NCBI GenBank assembly: GCA_019119775.1
Contig: DWWL01000049.1
Span: forward strand, 18,349-82,348
Length of the DNA stretch: 64,000 bases
Direction: 5' to 3'
From: Candidatus Lachnoclostridium pullistercoris
GTDB lineage: Bacteria > Bacillota > Clostridia > Lachnospirales > Lachnospiraceae
Below are positions 8,626 to 16,855 of this stretch, in pieces. Under the pieces are notes generated by a model that worked only from the letters and a program-made list of their open reading frames with translations, did not search any database and was not told where the DNA came from. Positions within the stretch are counted from its first letter, which is position 1. Each line of letters opens with the position of its first letter. Position numbers and translations under genes: made by a program.

Positions 8626-9378
8626 ATGAAAACAGATAACGTATTGGCAACCCGCCCCCACAAAGTGATCTACCGGGACGGAGACAAGGTCTGGAAGGTA
8701 TTTGACGCAAACTATCCGAAGACGGATGTACTGAATGAGGCTTTAAACCAGGCGAGAGTGGAGGAAACGGGACTTCCCATTCCGAGAGTGCACGGAGTAA
8801 CGGTAAACGAAGAAGGAAAATGGGCGATCATCTCTGACTATATCGAGGGCGAGACTCTGGCGGAGAAGATGGCAAAGGATCCGGAGAACGTGGAGAAGTA
8901 CATGAAGCAGTTTGTGGAGATCCAGCTGGAGATCCATGACAAGACGGCTCCGCTGCTCAACAAGATGAAAGACAAGATGAGCGTGCGCATCAACAGCTTA
9001 AAGGCAGTGAACGCTACCACCCGCTACGAGCTGAGCACCCGTCTGGAGAGCATGCCCAAGCACAAGAAAGTGCTTCACGGAGACTACAACCCCACCAACG
9101 TGGTGATCGATAAGGACGGAAAATACTACATCCTTGACTGGTCCCATGCGACCCAGGGCAACGCCTCCTCAGACGCCGCCACCACCTACCTGCTTCTGAC
9201 CCTTCAGGATCCGAAGCTGGCGGAGATGTACATGAACATGTTCTGCGACATGAGCGATACTGCAAAGCAGTACGTGCAGAGATGGCTTCCCATCGTGGCT
9301 GCTTCCCGCCTGACGAAGGCAATTCCGGAAGAGAAAGAGCTTCTGGAGAAGTGGCTGGATGTTGTAGAGTACGAATAA
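8626..9378 (+). CDS. aminoglycoside/choline-kinase-like phosphotransferase
   Basis: 250 residues of the protein-kinase-like phosphotransferase fold (APH/choline kinase type). The Brenner-type catalytic loop is HGDYNPTNV (His151, Asp153) and the metal-binding Asp171 lies in ILDWSHA; EGETLAEKM precedes them as the hinge region. It has no membrane segment or signal. An AGGAG-type site precedes the ATG. It follows adhE by 28 nt on the same strand with no terminator between, so it is probably cotranscribed and under Rex control. The substrate is unknown; it could be a small alcohol, amino sugar or choline-like compound. There is no sign that it is a drug-resistance gene. Confidence 0.75.
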   Translation: MKTDNVLATRPHKVIYRDGDKVWKVFDANYPKTDVLNEALNQARVEETGLPIPRVHGVTVNEEGKWAIISDYIEGETLAEKMAKDPENVEKYMKQFVEIQLEIHDKTAPLLNKMKDKMSVRINSLKAVNATTRYELSTRLESMPKHKKVLHGDYNPTNVVIDKDGKYYILDWSHATQGNASSDAATTYLLLTLQDPKLAEMYMNMFCDMSDTAKQYVQRWLPIVAASRLTKAIPEEKELLEKWLDVVEYE

Positions 9379-9400
9379 AGAAACAGAATATGAATATACG

Positions 9401-9432
9401 AAAACAGGTCCTCTGTCCGAGGACCTGTTTTT
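9401..9432. terminator. bidirectional terminator after the phosphotransferase gene
   Basis: AAAACAGGTCCTC (9401-9413) pairs perfectly with GAGGACCTGTTTT (9419-9431) around TGTCC. The flanking A and T runs make it work in both directions; it separates the adhE operon from the convergent XRE gene, whose stop codon begins at 9434-9436. Confidence 0.88.
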
Positions 9433-9433
9433 G

Positions 9434-9760
9434 TCATATGGACAAATGCTTTTTCAAAGCATGGATCGTATCCAGAAGGAAACGCTGTTCATTTTCGCTT
9501 AGATTCTCAACGGCCCGGCAAAGTTCCTGAAAGGCTTCTGTCTGGGGCTGTTTTGGTGTGAAGGTATCTTTTCCCACAAGAGTGTCCAGAGAAACATCGA
9601 GGGCATCGGCGATCAGTATGGCATTGCCTATTGTGGGACTCTTTTTTCCATTGATGTAGTCGGACATAAGGGAAGTCTGGATTCCTGTCATCCTACATAA
9701 GTCGGCCTGCCTTAATTTTTTTTCATTCAGCAATTTTTTTAAAATTTCCTGAAAGTTCAT
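9434..9760 (-). CDS. XRE-family helix-turn-helix regulator
   Basis: 108 residues. Residues 5-60 form a Cro/C1-type helix-turn-helix (LRQADLCRMTGIQTSLMSDY, then GKKSPTIGNAILIADALDVSLDTLVG). The C-terminal 40 residues are a helical tail with ENLSENEQRFLLDTIHALK, likely for dimerisation. It is divergent from a second, HTH-like small protein and its metabolic operon; the shared intergenic region holds nested inverted repeats, one across the -35 box of the divergent promoter. It is therefore the likely repressor of that operon (inference). Codon use here is more A/T-rich than in adhE. Confidence 0.85.
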   Translation of the reverse strand: MNFQEILKKLLNEKKLRQADLCRMTGIQTSLMSDYINGKKSPTIGNAILIADALDVSLDTLVGKDTFTPKQPQTEAFQELCRAVENLSENEQRFLLDTIHALKKHLSI

Positions 9761-9785
9761 AATATCCCCCTATTAAATATTAACA

Positions 9786-9860
9786 TTTGTGAGTATTATC
9801 GTCAATATTTTATTGACAAAATCACTAAAGTGAATATAATATATAATATAAGCTCACAAA
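9786..9860. promoter_or_regulatory. divergent promoter with nested operators
   Basis: A promoter reading right has TTGACA (9813-9818), a 16-bp spacer and TATAAT (9835-9840). GTCAATA-TTT-TATTGAC (9801-9817) overlaps the -35 box. TCACT-AA-AGTGA (9822-9833) lies in the spacer. TTTGTGAG (9786-9793) and CTCACAAA (9853-9860) form a wider inverted pair. Such clustering is typical of autoregulated XRE repressors. Confidence 0.65.
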
Positions 9861-9884
9861 AGATAGTAAAAAGGGGAGATGAGT

Positions 9885-10235
9885 ATGAAATACCCGAAAA
9901 TATGGTCTGAAATGAAAGCGGCGGGGATTTCTTTGCCGGCTATGTCTTCCAGTTTAGGGATTCAAAACGAAATTTTTCGGGATAAGCTGCTTGGAAGAAA
10001 AGAATTTACCCTGGCGGAAGTGGAACAGATTGGGGATATTTTAAAATGTTCGCTGGACTATCTGGTGGATCATGAACGGAAAACAGAAAGTATTCTGAAG
10101 ATGGGATGTGGACTTGAGAACAAAATCAAAGAAATGGAAAATGTCCGATATAAGCGTAAAGTTTATATAAAAATCAGGAAAAGGGGGAGATGGATTAAGT
10201 ACAATATCGTAGATACGGGAAAAGAAAGAAGATGA
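9885..10235 (+). CDS. small helix-turn-helix-like protein, first gene of the permease operon
   Basis: 116 residues. The N-terminal part resembles a Cro/C1-type fold (KAAGISLPAMSSSLGI, then LGRKEFTLAEVEQIGDILKC and SLDYLVDH), and the C-terminal 45 residues are strongly basic. The ATG at 9885 is chosen over one two codons earlier because AGGGG then has an 8-nt spacing. The recognition-helix region (GIQNEIFRDKLLGR) is atypical, so it may be a DNA-binding regulator or an accessory protein that antagonises the divergent XRE repressor. The stop overlaps the start of the next small reading frame. Confidence 0.65.
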   Translation: MKYPKIWSEMKAAGISLPAMSSSLGIQNEIFRDKLLGRKEFTLAEVEQIGDILKCSLDYLVDHERKTESILKMGCGLENKIKEMENVRYKRKVYIKIRKRGRWIKYNIVDTGKERR

Positions 10236-10438
10236 AGAATAAACAGGAAAAGGGGGTGCTGCTGAAAAATCAGCGGAATTTTTTTACATCAATAGTTAAG
10301 CTGATTAATTATAATGCAGGTGTATATTGTAGCAGCTTTTCAATAAGAAAAATACGCACTGGCTTTATCTCTGGGGGTTGGATGATAGAGCTGGAAAAAG
10401 AAAAGCTGCCGTCATTTCGAGAGATCGGAATTATTTGA
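10232..10438 (+). CDS. small hypothetical protein, doubtful
   Basis: 68 residues beginning with an ATG that overlaps the previous stop (ATGA), which suggests coupling. Lys-rich, with no recognisable domain and no clear Shine-Dalgarno sequence of its own. It ends 10 nt before the permease gene. It could be a real small protein, or a decayed continuation of the preceding gene in another frame. Confidence 0.3.
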   Translation: MKNKQEKGVLLKNQRNFFTSIVKLINYNAGVYCSSFSIRKIRTGFISGGWMIELEKEKLPSFREIGII

Positions 10439-10448
10439 GGAGGTATTT

Positions 10449-11804
10449 ATGGAGCAGACAAATACAGCAAAACAAAGTTCAACAAAACAACTGAAGCAGG
10501 TTCTGGGGTTTGGGGATCTGATGGGCGCGGCAGTGGGACAGATTATTGGTGCAGGAATTATGACTCTTCTGGGGTCTGCCATAGCCATGACCGGACGGTC
10601 AGTTCCTCTCGCATTTTTGATTGCCGCGGGTATCACAGTATTTCAGTATCTTCCGCTGATTTTGATCAGCGGCACGGTCCGGCTCAGAGGCGGAAATTAT
10701 ACTATGGTGGCGATGCTTGCAGGCAAACGTTTTGCCGGTGCTTACAGTATTATTTTTGTATTCAGCAATCTGAGCCTGTCCATGTACGCATTGTCGTTTT
10801 CTGATTATTTTCTGTCTCTGTTTGGCTGGAGCGGAGGATATAATCAGCAGATCGTGGCGTTTGTAGTACTGACGCTGTTTTTTGTGCTGAATTGTATGGG
10901 GATTGATAAATTTGCAAAAGTGCAGAACATTATCGTTGTCCTGCTGGTAGTTGCCCTGGGAGCCTTTGCCGTATTCGGCATCGGAGAGATCAAGCCGGGA
11001 TATATGGATCCGGATTCCTGGATGACAGGCGGAGTGACAGGGCTTTTGCAGGCGGGAGGTCTTCTCACCTTTGCAGTAGGAGGCGGCAGCTGTGTGGTAA
11101 ATCTTTCGGGAGAGGCGAAGCATCCTACAAGGGATATTCCGATCGTTATGATCGTATCAACACTCTGTGTGGCAGTTCTGTATGGTTTTATATCCGTGAT
11201 CGCGGCCGGAGTATTCCCGGTGGAACAGGTGGCTGGAGAAAACCTTTCTCTGGTGGCAAAAGAAATTCTCTCAGCACCTCTGTATATTTTCTTTATGGTA
11301 TGCGGTGCAGGATTTGCTTTAATATCCACTCTGAACTCGCAGTTTGCGTGGGCACCGAAGCCTACCATGCAGGCGTGTGACGATGGGTGGCTGCCGGCCG
11401 GATTGGCTAAGCTGTCCAAATGGAATACACCCATTATTATTTTGACGATTCTGTATGTGCTGGGATCTGTGTGTATTCTTACGGGGCTGAGCGTATCTGT
11501 TCTGGGCAACATGAGTCTGGTGGCGAGCGGTGTTCTGACCCTGATGATTAATGCGAAAGTTTACAAACTTCCGGAGGTAGTGCCGGATGAATGGGCCGTC
11601 TCGAAATTCAGAGTGGGAAAAGGCGCCCTCCGTCTGGTGACGGTTTTGGGGTCAGCAGCTTCGCTGCTTTCTGTTTATCTGAATGCGACAACGCTTTCCA
11701 CAGGACTTTTGCTGCTGAACGTGGTGGTAATCGCGGCGGCATTCATTTTTGCGGCCCTGCGCGGGAAACAGGCGCATGTTGAAATCAGTTATGAGAAGGC
11801 ATAA
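10449..11804 (+). CDS. APC-superfamily amino-acid permease
   Basis: 451 residues with about 12 membrane helices. The first helix carries DLMGAAVGQIIGAGIMTLLG, the glycine-rich substrate-binding break seen in amino acid-polyamine-organocation permeases. A long cytoplasmic N-terminal tail of about 25 polar residues precedes it. It is preceded by GAGGAGG at good spacing. It belongs to an operon with a DUF401-like membrane protein and a MalY/PatB-type C-S lyase, which suggests import of a sulfur-containing amino acid or thioether, but the substrate cannot be read from sequence. Confidence 0.85.
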   Translation: MEQTNTAKQSSTKQLKQVLGFGDLMGAAVGQIIGAGIMTLLGSAIAMTGRSVPLAFLIAAGITVFQYLPLILISGTVRLRGGNYTMVAMLAGKRFAGAYSIIFVFSNLSLSMYALSFSDYFLSLFGWSGGYNQQIVAFVVLTLFFVLNCMGIDKFAKVQNIIVVLLVVALGAFAVFGIGEIKPGYMDPDSWMTGGVTGLLQAGGLLTFAVGGGSCVVNLSGEAKHPTRDIPIVMIVSTLCVAVLYGFISVIAAGVFPVEQVAGENLSLVAKEILSAPLYIFFMVCGAGFALISTLNSQFAWAPKPTMQACDDGWLPAGLAKLSKWNTPIIILTILYVLGSVCILTGLSVSVLGNMSLVASGVLTLMINAKVYKLPEVVPDEWAVSKFRVGKGALRLVTVLGSAASLLSVYLNATTLSTGLLLLNVVVIAAAFIFAALRGKQAHVEISYEKA

Positions 11805-11818
11805 AGTGAGGCAGGCGG

Positions 11819-13048
11819 ATGTTATCCATGGAAATCATTAAGCTGGCAGTTGTTTTTGCTATTATTATTGCCGTAATGTGGATGAAGAAGCCCATGTGGG
11901 CCGCTGTAGTGGCAGCTTCGGTCGGAGCAGTGATCCTTTACGGGCTGAGTCCTGAGCGGACTGCTGGAGCGGTCTGGACGGGAGCTACCAGCTGGGCTAC
12001 GTTAGAAACTCTGCTTGTGTTCTATTCGATTACATTTCTTCAGAGAATGATGGAGAAGAGAAAGAATCTCAGCAATGCCCAGACGGCTCTCAATGGAATC
12101 TTTAACAATAATCGGGTAAACGCGTCCATTGTGCCCTTTCTTTTGGGAATGCTGCCGGCTGCCAGTACGGTTCTGATCTGCGGCCCTATCGTGCGGGCCA
12201 GTGTGAAAGATTCCCTGAATACGGAAGAAAAAGCATGCGTTACTTCCTATTATCGGCATATTTCGGAGAGCTTTCTCCCTACCTATACCAGTATATTCAT
12301 TGCTATCACCATCACCGGCGGAAGGGTGAATGCGGCACAGTTTCTCGCTGCCATGGCGCCGATGGTCATATCTCTTATGGGGATCGGGTGGCTGGTCTAT
12401 CTGAGAAAAGTGCCGAAGGATACTGGGATGGTGCCGGATCATCCGAAGAGCTATTACTGGAAATTGCTGGCGCAGAGCGTGTGGGCAATCGGGCTGACAA
12501 TCCTGCTGATTCTTTTTGCGGGATTGCCGGTGTGGGGAGCGGTATGGATCTGTATTGCCATTAATGTGTTTGTGAATCACTTTACGGCCGGAGAATTAAT
12601 TCCTTTTTTGCGGACAGCTTTTGAAGGGCGTTTGCTTTTGTCCACCTGGCTGATCATGATATTTAAGGAGATCCTGACGGAAACAGGGGTGATTTCCGCT
12701 CTGCCCCAGATGTTTGCAGCTTTGGCGATTCCGGAATTTTTGATTTTTACTTTGATCTTTCTGTTTGGGACGATTGTGGCAGGGACACAGGCGATGATTG
12801 TTTTGTGCATGCCGATGGCCATGGAGGCTGTGGCGCCCGGCCATACGGGCCTTGCACTGTTCGTGCTGCTGATGTGCGTAACCTATGCGGCAATGCAGCT
12901 GTCTCCTACGCATATCTGCCTGATCATGTGTGCGGAAGATTATAAGGTATCTTTAGGAGCCATGATAAAAAAGACGGTTCCTCTGGTGGGGATATTTATT
13001 GCAGTGGCAATAGTTTATTACGGCCTGCTCAGTCTGGCAGGTTTTTAA
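11819..13048 (+). CDS. DUF401-like polytopic membrane protein, putative transporter
   Basis: 409 residues, mostly hydrophobic, with about 10-11 predicted helices. A central conserved part contains FLLGMLPAASTVLICGPIVR and ATMTEEK-like loop residues (LNTEEKACVTSYYRHISES), and a second half with GTIVAGTQAMIVLCMPMAM. This two-repeat layout matches the DUF401/ion-transporter type. It sits 14 nt after the permease gene and 26 nt before the lyase gene, so all three are probably one transcript. It may export the product or by-product of the lyase (inference). Confidence 0.6.
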   Translation: MLSMEIIKLAVVFAIIIAVMWMKKPMWAAVVAASVGAVILYGLSPERTAGAVWTGATSWATLETLLVFYSITFLQRMMEKRKNLSNAQTALNGIFNNNRVNASIVPFLLGMLPAASTVLICGPIVRASVKDSLNTEEKACVTSYYRHISESFLPTYTSIFIAITITGGRVNAAQFLAAMAPMVISLMGIGWLVYLRKVPKDTGMVPDHPKSYYWKLLAQSVWAIGLTILLILFAGLPVWGAVWICIAINVFVNHFTAGELIPFLRTAFEGRLLLSTWLIMIFKEILTETGVISALPQMFAALAIPEFLIFTLIFLFGTIVAGTQAMIVLCMPMAMEAVAPGHTGLALFVLLMCVTYAAMQLSPTHICLIMCAEDYKVSLGAMIKKTVPLVGIFIAVAIVYYGLLSLAGF

Positions 13049-13074
13049 CACAAATGAAAGGAAGGTATTAGTTT

Positions 13075-14298
13075 ATGAAGTACGATTTCACGTCAATTAT
13101 GGATCGAAGAGGAAAAGATGCCATCGCAGTGGATGGTCTGGGATGCAACCCCGGTTTTGCTCCGGATAAGCCGGAGGAGGGATTTGATATTATTCCCATG
13201 TGGGTGGCTGATATGAATTTTCCTACGGTACCCACGATACCGGAGGCCATTATAGAGCGGACCAAGCATCCGGCATACGGCTATTTTTCACCGCGGAAAG
13301 AGTACTTTGATTCTATTATCCGGTGGCATGAAACCAGAAACGGAGTGACTGGACTTACGAGAGAATGTATTGGCTATGAGAACGGCGTTCTGGGCGGTGT
13401 GATCAGCGCCATGGGTGTGCTCTGTTCTAAAGGCGGCAGCGTGCTGATCCACAGACCCACTTATATCGGATTTACCAACTGCCTGAAGAACAACGGATAT
13501 GACATTGTACATACAGATCTGGTAAAAGATAAAGATGGTGTGTGGAGAATGGATTATGAAGACATGGAAAAGAAGATCGTGGAGCATAAGATCCATGCGG
13601 CAATCTTTTGTTCACCTCATAATCCATGCGGCCGTGTGTGGGAGAGATGGGAAATTGAAAAGGCCATGGAAGTTTATAAGAAACATGACGTGATAGTGAT
13701 TTCTGACGAAATCTGGTCAGACATCATCACTGCAGGGCACAAGCACATTCCTACTCAGAGCGTTTCAGAAGACGCCAGGATGCGCACCATCGCTCTGTAT
13801 GCCCCGTCCAAAACTTTTAATCTGGCCGGTCTGATCGGAAGCTATCACATTATTTACAACCCCTATCTCAGGGACCGGGTGGAAAAAGAATCATCCCTGC
13901 CCCATTATAATGATATGAATGTTCTTTCCATGCACGCGCTGATCGGTGCCTACAAGCCGGAAGGGTATGAATGGGTGGACGAACTGTGCCAGGTTATTAC
14001 GGGAAATATTGATTTTGCATGTCAATATATTAAAGAGCATTTCCCGGGAGTGGAGGTATCCCGGCCGGAAGGAACCTATATGCTGTTTTTGGACTGTACG
14101 GAATGGTGCAGGACACACGGAAAAACCATTGACTGGGTGGAGAAAGCAGGCTGGAATGTGGGAGTTGCCTGGCAGGATGGACGGATGTTCCACGGACCCT
14201 GCCACATCCGGATGAATCTGGCTCTCCCGCTGTCCAGAGTTCAGGAAGCGTTTGAACGTCTGGACCGGTATGTATTTAACAGGGAAGATGAAGAATAG
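13075..14298 (+). CDS. MalY/PatB-type PLP-dependent C-S lyase / aminotransferase
   Basis: 407 residues. Start region IIPMWVADMNFPT, the CSPHNPCGRVW segment, VISDEIWSDII with the PLP-contacting Asp, and the PLP lysine in APSKTFNLAGL match the MalY/PatB (cystathionine beta-lyase) branch of fold-type I aminotransferases. These cleave C-S bonds of cystathionine or cysteine conjugates to pyruvate, ammonia and a thiol. It ends with a strong terminator. As the only enzyme of its operon with two membrane proteins, it probably acts on an imported thioether amino acid (inference). Confidence 0.88.
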   Translation: MKYDFTSIMDRRGKDAIAVDGLGCNPGFAPDKPEEGFDIIPMWVADMNFPTVPTIPEAIIERTKHPAYGYFSPRKEYFDSIIRWHETRNGVTGLTRECIGYENGVLGGVISAMGVLCSKGGSVLIHRPTYIGFTNCLKNNGYDIVHTDLVKDKDGVWRMDYEDMEKKIVEHKIHAAIFCSPHNPCGRVWERWEIEKAMEVYKKHDVIVISDEIWSDIITAGHKHIPTQSVSEDARMRTIALYAPSKTFNLAGLIGSYHIIYNPYLRDRVEKESSLPHYNDMNVLSMHALIGAYKPEGYEWVDELCQVITGNIDFACQYIKEHFPGVEVSRPEGTYMLFLDCTEWCRTHGKTIDWVEKAGWNVGVAWQDGRMFHGPCHIRMNLALPLSRVQEAFERLDRYVFNREDEE

Positions 14299-14310
14299 AA
14301 GATGGTAGAA

Positions 14311-14350
14311 AAGAGACTGTCCTGAATAATGTTTTTAGGACAGTCTCTTT
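14311..14350 (+). terminator. intrinsic terminator of the permease-lyase operon
   Basis: AAGAGACTGTCCT (14311-14323) pairs with AGGACAGTCTCTT (14337-14349), followed by TTG. The loop is GAATAATGTTTTT. It also faces the fic remnant and may act in both directions. Confidence 0.85.
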
Positions 14351-14461
14351 GTATCAATGAAATATTTCCTGCTTGAAATGGTTTCCCATGACTGGCGGCA
14401 ATTAATTTATTTACATAAGTACAAATATTTTTCTCAAACAATGACTCGATGATCGAGAGAA

Positions 14462-15030
14462 TCATTTTAATCTGTAATAGCAAATGTTCTTTCCGGCACC
14501 CTCTCGTTTCAATTCTCCGGCGGCCACCAATTTCCGCAGCGCCCCCTCAATGGAGCTGATACTGAGTGAAGGGCAGAGTTCCCGGATGTCCTGCTTCGTA
14601 AATCGGCCGATTTTTTCCATGGTAGCCCGGCACACGGTCTCCAATGCAGGGAGTTTAGTTTCCACCAGAGCAAAGCGATCTTCAAAGTCTTTGTAAGCAG
14701 AGAGAATGGTTCCCAGCAGATACTTGATAAATGGAACCACATCTTCAATACCTTCGTGCCACCCGATCTGCGTCTGGCCCAGGGCATCATAATAGAGGTC
14801 CTTGTTTTTGGTGATCTTGGCTTCCAGCGAGATATACTTACCCACATAAAATCCGCTGCGGCAGAGCAGCAGCGCAGTCAGCAGACGGCTCATTCTGCCG
14901 TTGCCATCGCTGAAGGGGTGAATACAGAGAAAGTCGTGGATGAACACGGGGATGACGAGCAGCGGTTCCACTTCCATGTTGCCGATCACCCGATTGTATT
15001 CCTCGCAGATCCTGTCCAGGGCCTCCGGCG
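14462..15030 (-). pseudogene. 5'-truncated Fic-family protein gene
   Basis: The frame encodes the C-terminal half of a Fic protein. It contains FIHDFLCIHPFSDGNGRMSR with the AMP-transferase motif HPFxDGNGRxxR at 14894-14920, then GKYISLEAKI, and a C-terminal winged-helix tail (ISSIEGALRKLVAAGELKR). Upstream, the frame still reads Fic-like sequence (ITPEALDRICEEYNRVIG) up to exactly the stop codon of the flavin reductase gene, and no N-terminal half follows. Full-length relatives are about 330 residues and carry substrate-positioning helices and, often, an inhibitory motif upstream. Internal ATGs exist but would give a protein without the first Fic helices. Most likely a deletion remnant. Confidence 0.75.
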
Positions 15031-15537
15031 TTATTCCTTCACCAGCACCTTCTCGATGGCGCCGATGTACATGGTGTGGTAGTCCCGGTCGCTGTACCAG
15101 CGGCTGTCGTTTTCCTTCACGTCGAAGCCGTCGGGGGAGAGAAAGGAGTGGTACTGCTTGCGGCAGACAAAGATCAGCTTCGCCTCCTCAAAGGCCGCCG
15201 CGCCGCCGGCGTCGAAAGGAGTCAGGCCGGCTTCCCGGATCTTGTCTCTGTCCCGGCCGGATACGGTTCCGCATAAGTTTAAGGCCGGCCGGAAGGCTTC
15301 ATCGAAGATGGAGATGGTGAAAAGATCTTCCCGGTCCACAAACTCCTTGGTGTAGCGGGACTGGCGGATATAGGCGGTGACGGAGGGCTTTCCCCACATG
15401 ATTCCCATGGCGCCCCAGCTGGCGGTCATGGTGTTGCAGCGGTCTGCCGGACCGGCGGTGATCAGCATCCACTCTTTTCCGATGGCGGTAAATGGATTGA
15501 GGTTCAGTTCTTCCGGTTTTACTTCTTTAAATGACAT
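15031..15537 (-). CDS. flavin reductase-like FMN-binding protein
   Basis: 168 residues, full length for the flavin reductase-like domain (split-barrel FMN-binding fold). It begins with FTAIGKEWMLITAGPADRCN, continues with TMTASWGAMGIMWGKP that contacts FMN, and ends with YHTMYIGAIEKVLVKE. AGGAG precedes the ATG. It should reduce or carry flavin in the cytosol for an unknown electron acceptor. It is divergent from fabH. Its stop codon marks the junction with the truncated fic gene; its own C-terminus appears normal, so the junction did not damage it. Confidence 0.88.
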   Translation of the reverse strand: MSFKEVKPEELNLNPFTAIGKEWMLITAGPADRCNTMTASWGAMGIMWGKPSVTAYIRQSRYTKEFVDREDLFTISIFDEAFRPALNLCGTVSGRDRDKIREAGLTPFDAGGAAAFEEAKLIFVCRKQYHSFLSPDGFDVKENDSRWYSDRDYHTMYIGAIEKVLVKE

Positions 15538-15682
15538 AATAAAGACTCCTTTAAAATTTTCTGAGATTTTACAGCATCCTACGGCTAAATATTAACATCT
15601 GCAGGCGGCGCCGTCAATCTTCCGCCCGTCCGGCTCTGTCGCATCCTGTCGCCCATTTCCCACTGTTTGGCCGCTATTTTGC

Positions 15683-15728
15683 TTGACAAACGGTGGGCCA
15701 TTGACTATTATTATTTTGAATATCAAAC
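15683..15728 (+). promoter_or_regulatory. fatty-acid operon promoter with FabT-like operator
   Basis: TTGACA (15683-15688), a 17-bp spacer and TATTAT (15706-15711). Immediately downstream, over the predicted start, is TTTGA-ATA-TCAAA (15715-15727), which matches the core of the FabT/MarR-type operator known from firmicute fatty-acid operons. Binding there would block transcription. Confidence 0.65.
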
Positions 15729-15772
15729 TTTTAACTGAAAACGCTTATTTTAACGGGAAAAATGCTATGGTA

Positions 15773-16729
15773 ATGAGAATATTGGGAACCGGCGCTTATG
15801 TGCCGGAACGAATTGTGACAAATGATGATCTGGCTCAGATCGTGGAAACCAGCGATGAGTGGATCAGCACCAGGACAGGAATCCGGCAGCGGAGGATCTC
15901 CCAGGGAGAGGGGACCAGCTTTATGGCAGCTGAGGCGGCAAAAAAGGCGCTTGAGCAGTCAGGCGTAAAGCCGGAAGAGCTGGATCTGATCCTTCTGGGG
16001 ACGTCCACCCCGGATAACTGCTTTCCCAGCGGAGCCTGTGAGGTCCAGGGAGCGGTTGGAGCGGCAAATGCGGTGGCATATGACATCAGCGCAGCCTGCT
16101 CCGGCTTTATTTTTGCCCTGAATACGGCTCAGGCATTCTTCGAGGCGGGAATTTACAAAACGGCCCTGATCATCGGCTGCGATGTGCTCAGCAAGATCGT
16201 GGACTGGGAGGACCGGAGCACCTGCGTGCTGTTCGGCGACGGAGCCGGAGCCGTGGTGGCCAGAGCGGAGGAGGGAAAAGCCTTTTCCATGGTCATGGGT
16301 TCTGACGGCAGCCGGGCGTCCTCCATGGAGTGTCCTTCCAGGACCAATGACAATTTCCTTACGGGAAAGAAGCCCCAGGCGGGATTTACCACCATGGACG
16401 GCCAGGAGATTTTCCGCTTCGCGGTGAAGAAGGTGCCGGAGTGCACGGAGGAACTGCTGGAGAAAAACGGCGTCGGCCGGGAGGAAATCAAGTATTTTGT
16501 GCTGCATCAGGCCAATTACCGGATTGTGGAGGCCATCGCCAAGAGAATGAAGCTGCCTCTTGAGCGCTTCCCCATGAATATCGAACGGTACGGCAATACG
16601 TCCGGGGCCACCATCCCGATTCTTCTGGATGAGTTAAACCGGGAAGGAAAGCTCCTGCGGGGAGACAAGATTGTCCTGGCGGGCTTTGGAGCGGGCCTTA
16701 CCTGGGGAGCGAGCCTGCTTGAGTGGTAA
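15773..16729 (+). CDS. fabH: beta-ketoacyl-ACP synthase III
   Basis: 318 residues. It starts chain elongation by condensing acetyl-CoA (or a branched acyl-CoA) with malonyl-ACP. The catalytic triad is Cys109 in ISAACSGF, His245 in VLHQAN and Asn275 in ERYGNTSGA. The ATG at 15773 (MRILGTGAYVPE) matches the family start; an ATG two codons upstream is also possible, and both lack a strong ribosome site. First gene of the fatty-acid operon, directly behind the promoter with the FabT-like operator. It is followed by a second promoter region before acpP. Confidence 0.96.
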   Translation: MRILGTGAYVPERIVTNDDLAQIVETSDEWISTRTGIRQRRISQGEGTSFMAAEAAKKALEQSGVKPEELDLILLGTSTPDNCFPSGACEVQGAVGAANAVAYDISAACSGFIFALNTAQAFFEAGIYKTALIIGCDVLSKIVDWEDRSTCVLFGDGAGAVVARAEEGKAFSMVMGSDGSRASSMECPSRTNDNFLTGKKPQAGFTTMDGQEIFRFAVKKVPECTEELLEKNGVGREEIKYFVLHQANYRIVEAIAKRMKLPLERFPMNIERYGNTSGATIPILLDELNREGKLLRGDKIVLAGFGAGLTWGASLLEW

Positions 16730-16776
16730 CGGGGTGCCCGGTCGGCAGAAAACCTGTTTCTTTATGAAAAAAAGGA

Positions 16777-16805
16777 TAGAAAACGGTACGGCCGTTTGCT
16801 ATAAT
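16777..16805 (+). promoter_or_regulatory. internal promoter before acpP
   Basis: TAGAAA (16777-16782), a 17-bp spacer, and TATAAT (16800-16805), 50 nt before acpP. It would let acyl carrier protein, needed in excess, be made independently of the fabH promoter. Confidence 0.55.
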
Positions 16806-16855
16806 AGATTATTGAAATACAAAAAAACAAAATAAACCAAAAGGAGATTAAAACC

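Noticed and set aside
8626..9378. Aminoglycoside-resistance gene
   Set aside because: Shares the kinase-like fold, but its operon position behind adhE and lack of drug-resistance context favour a metabolic role.
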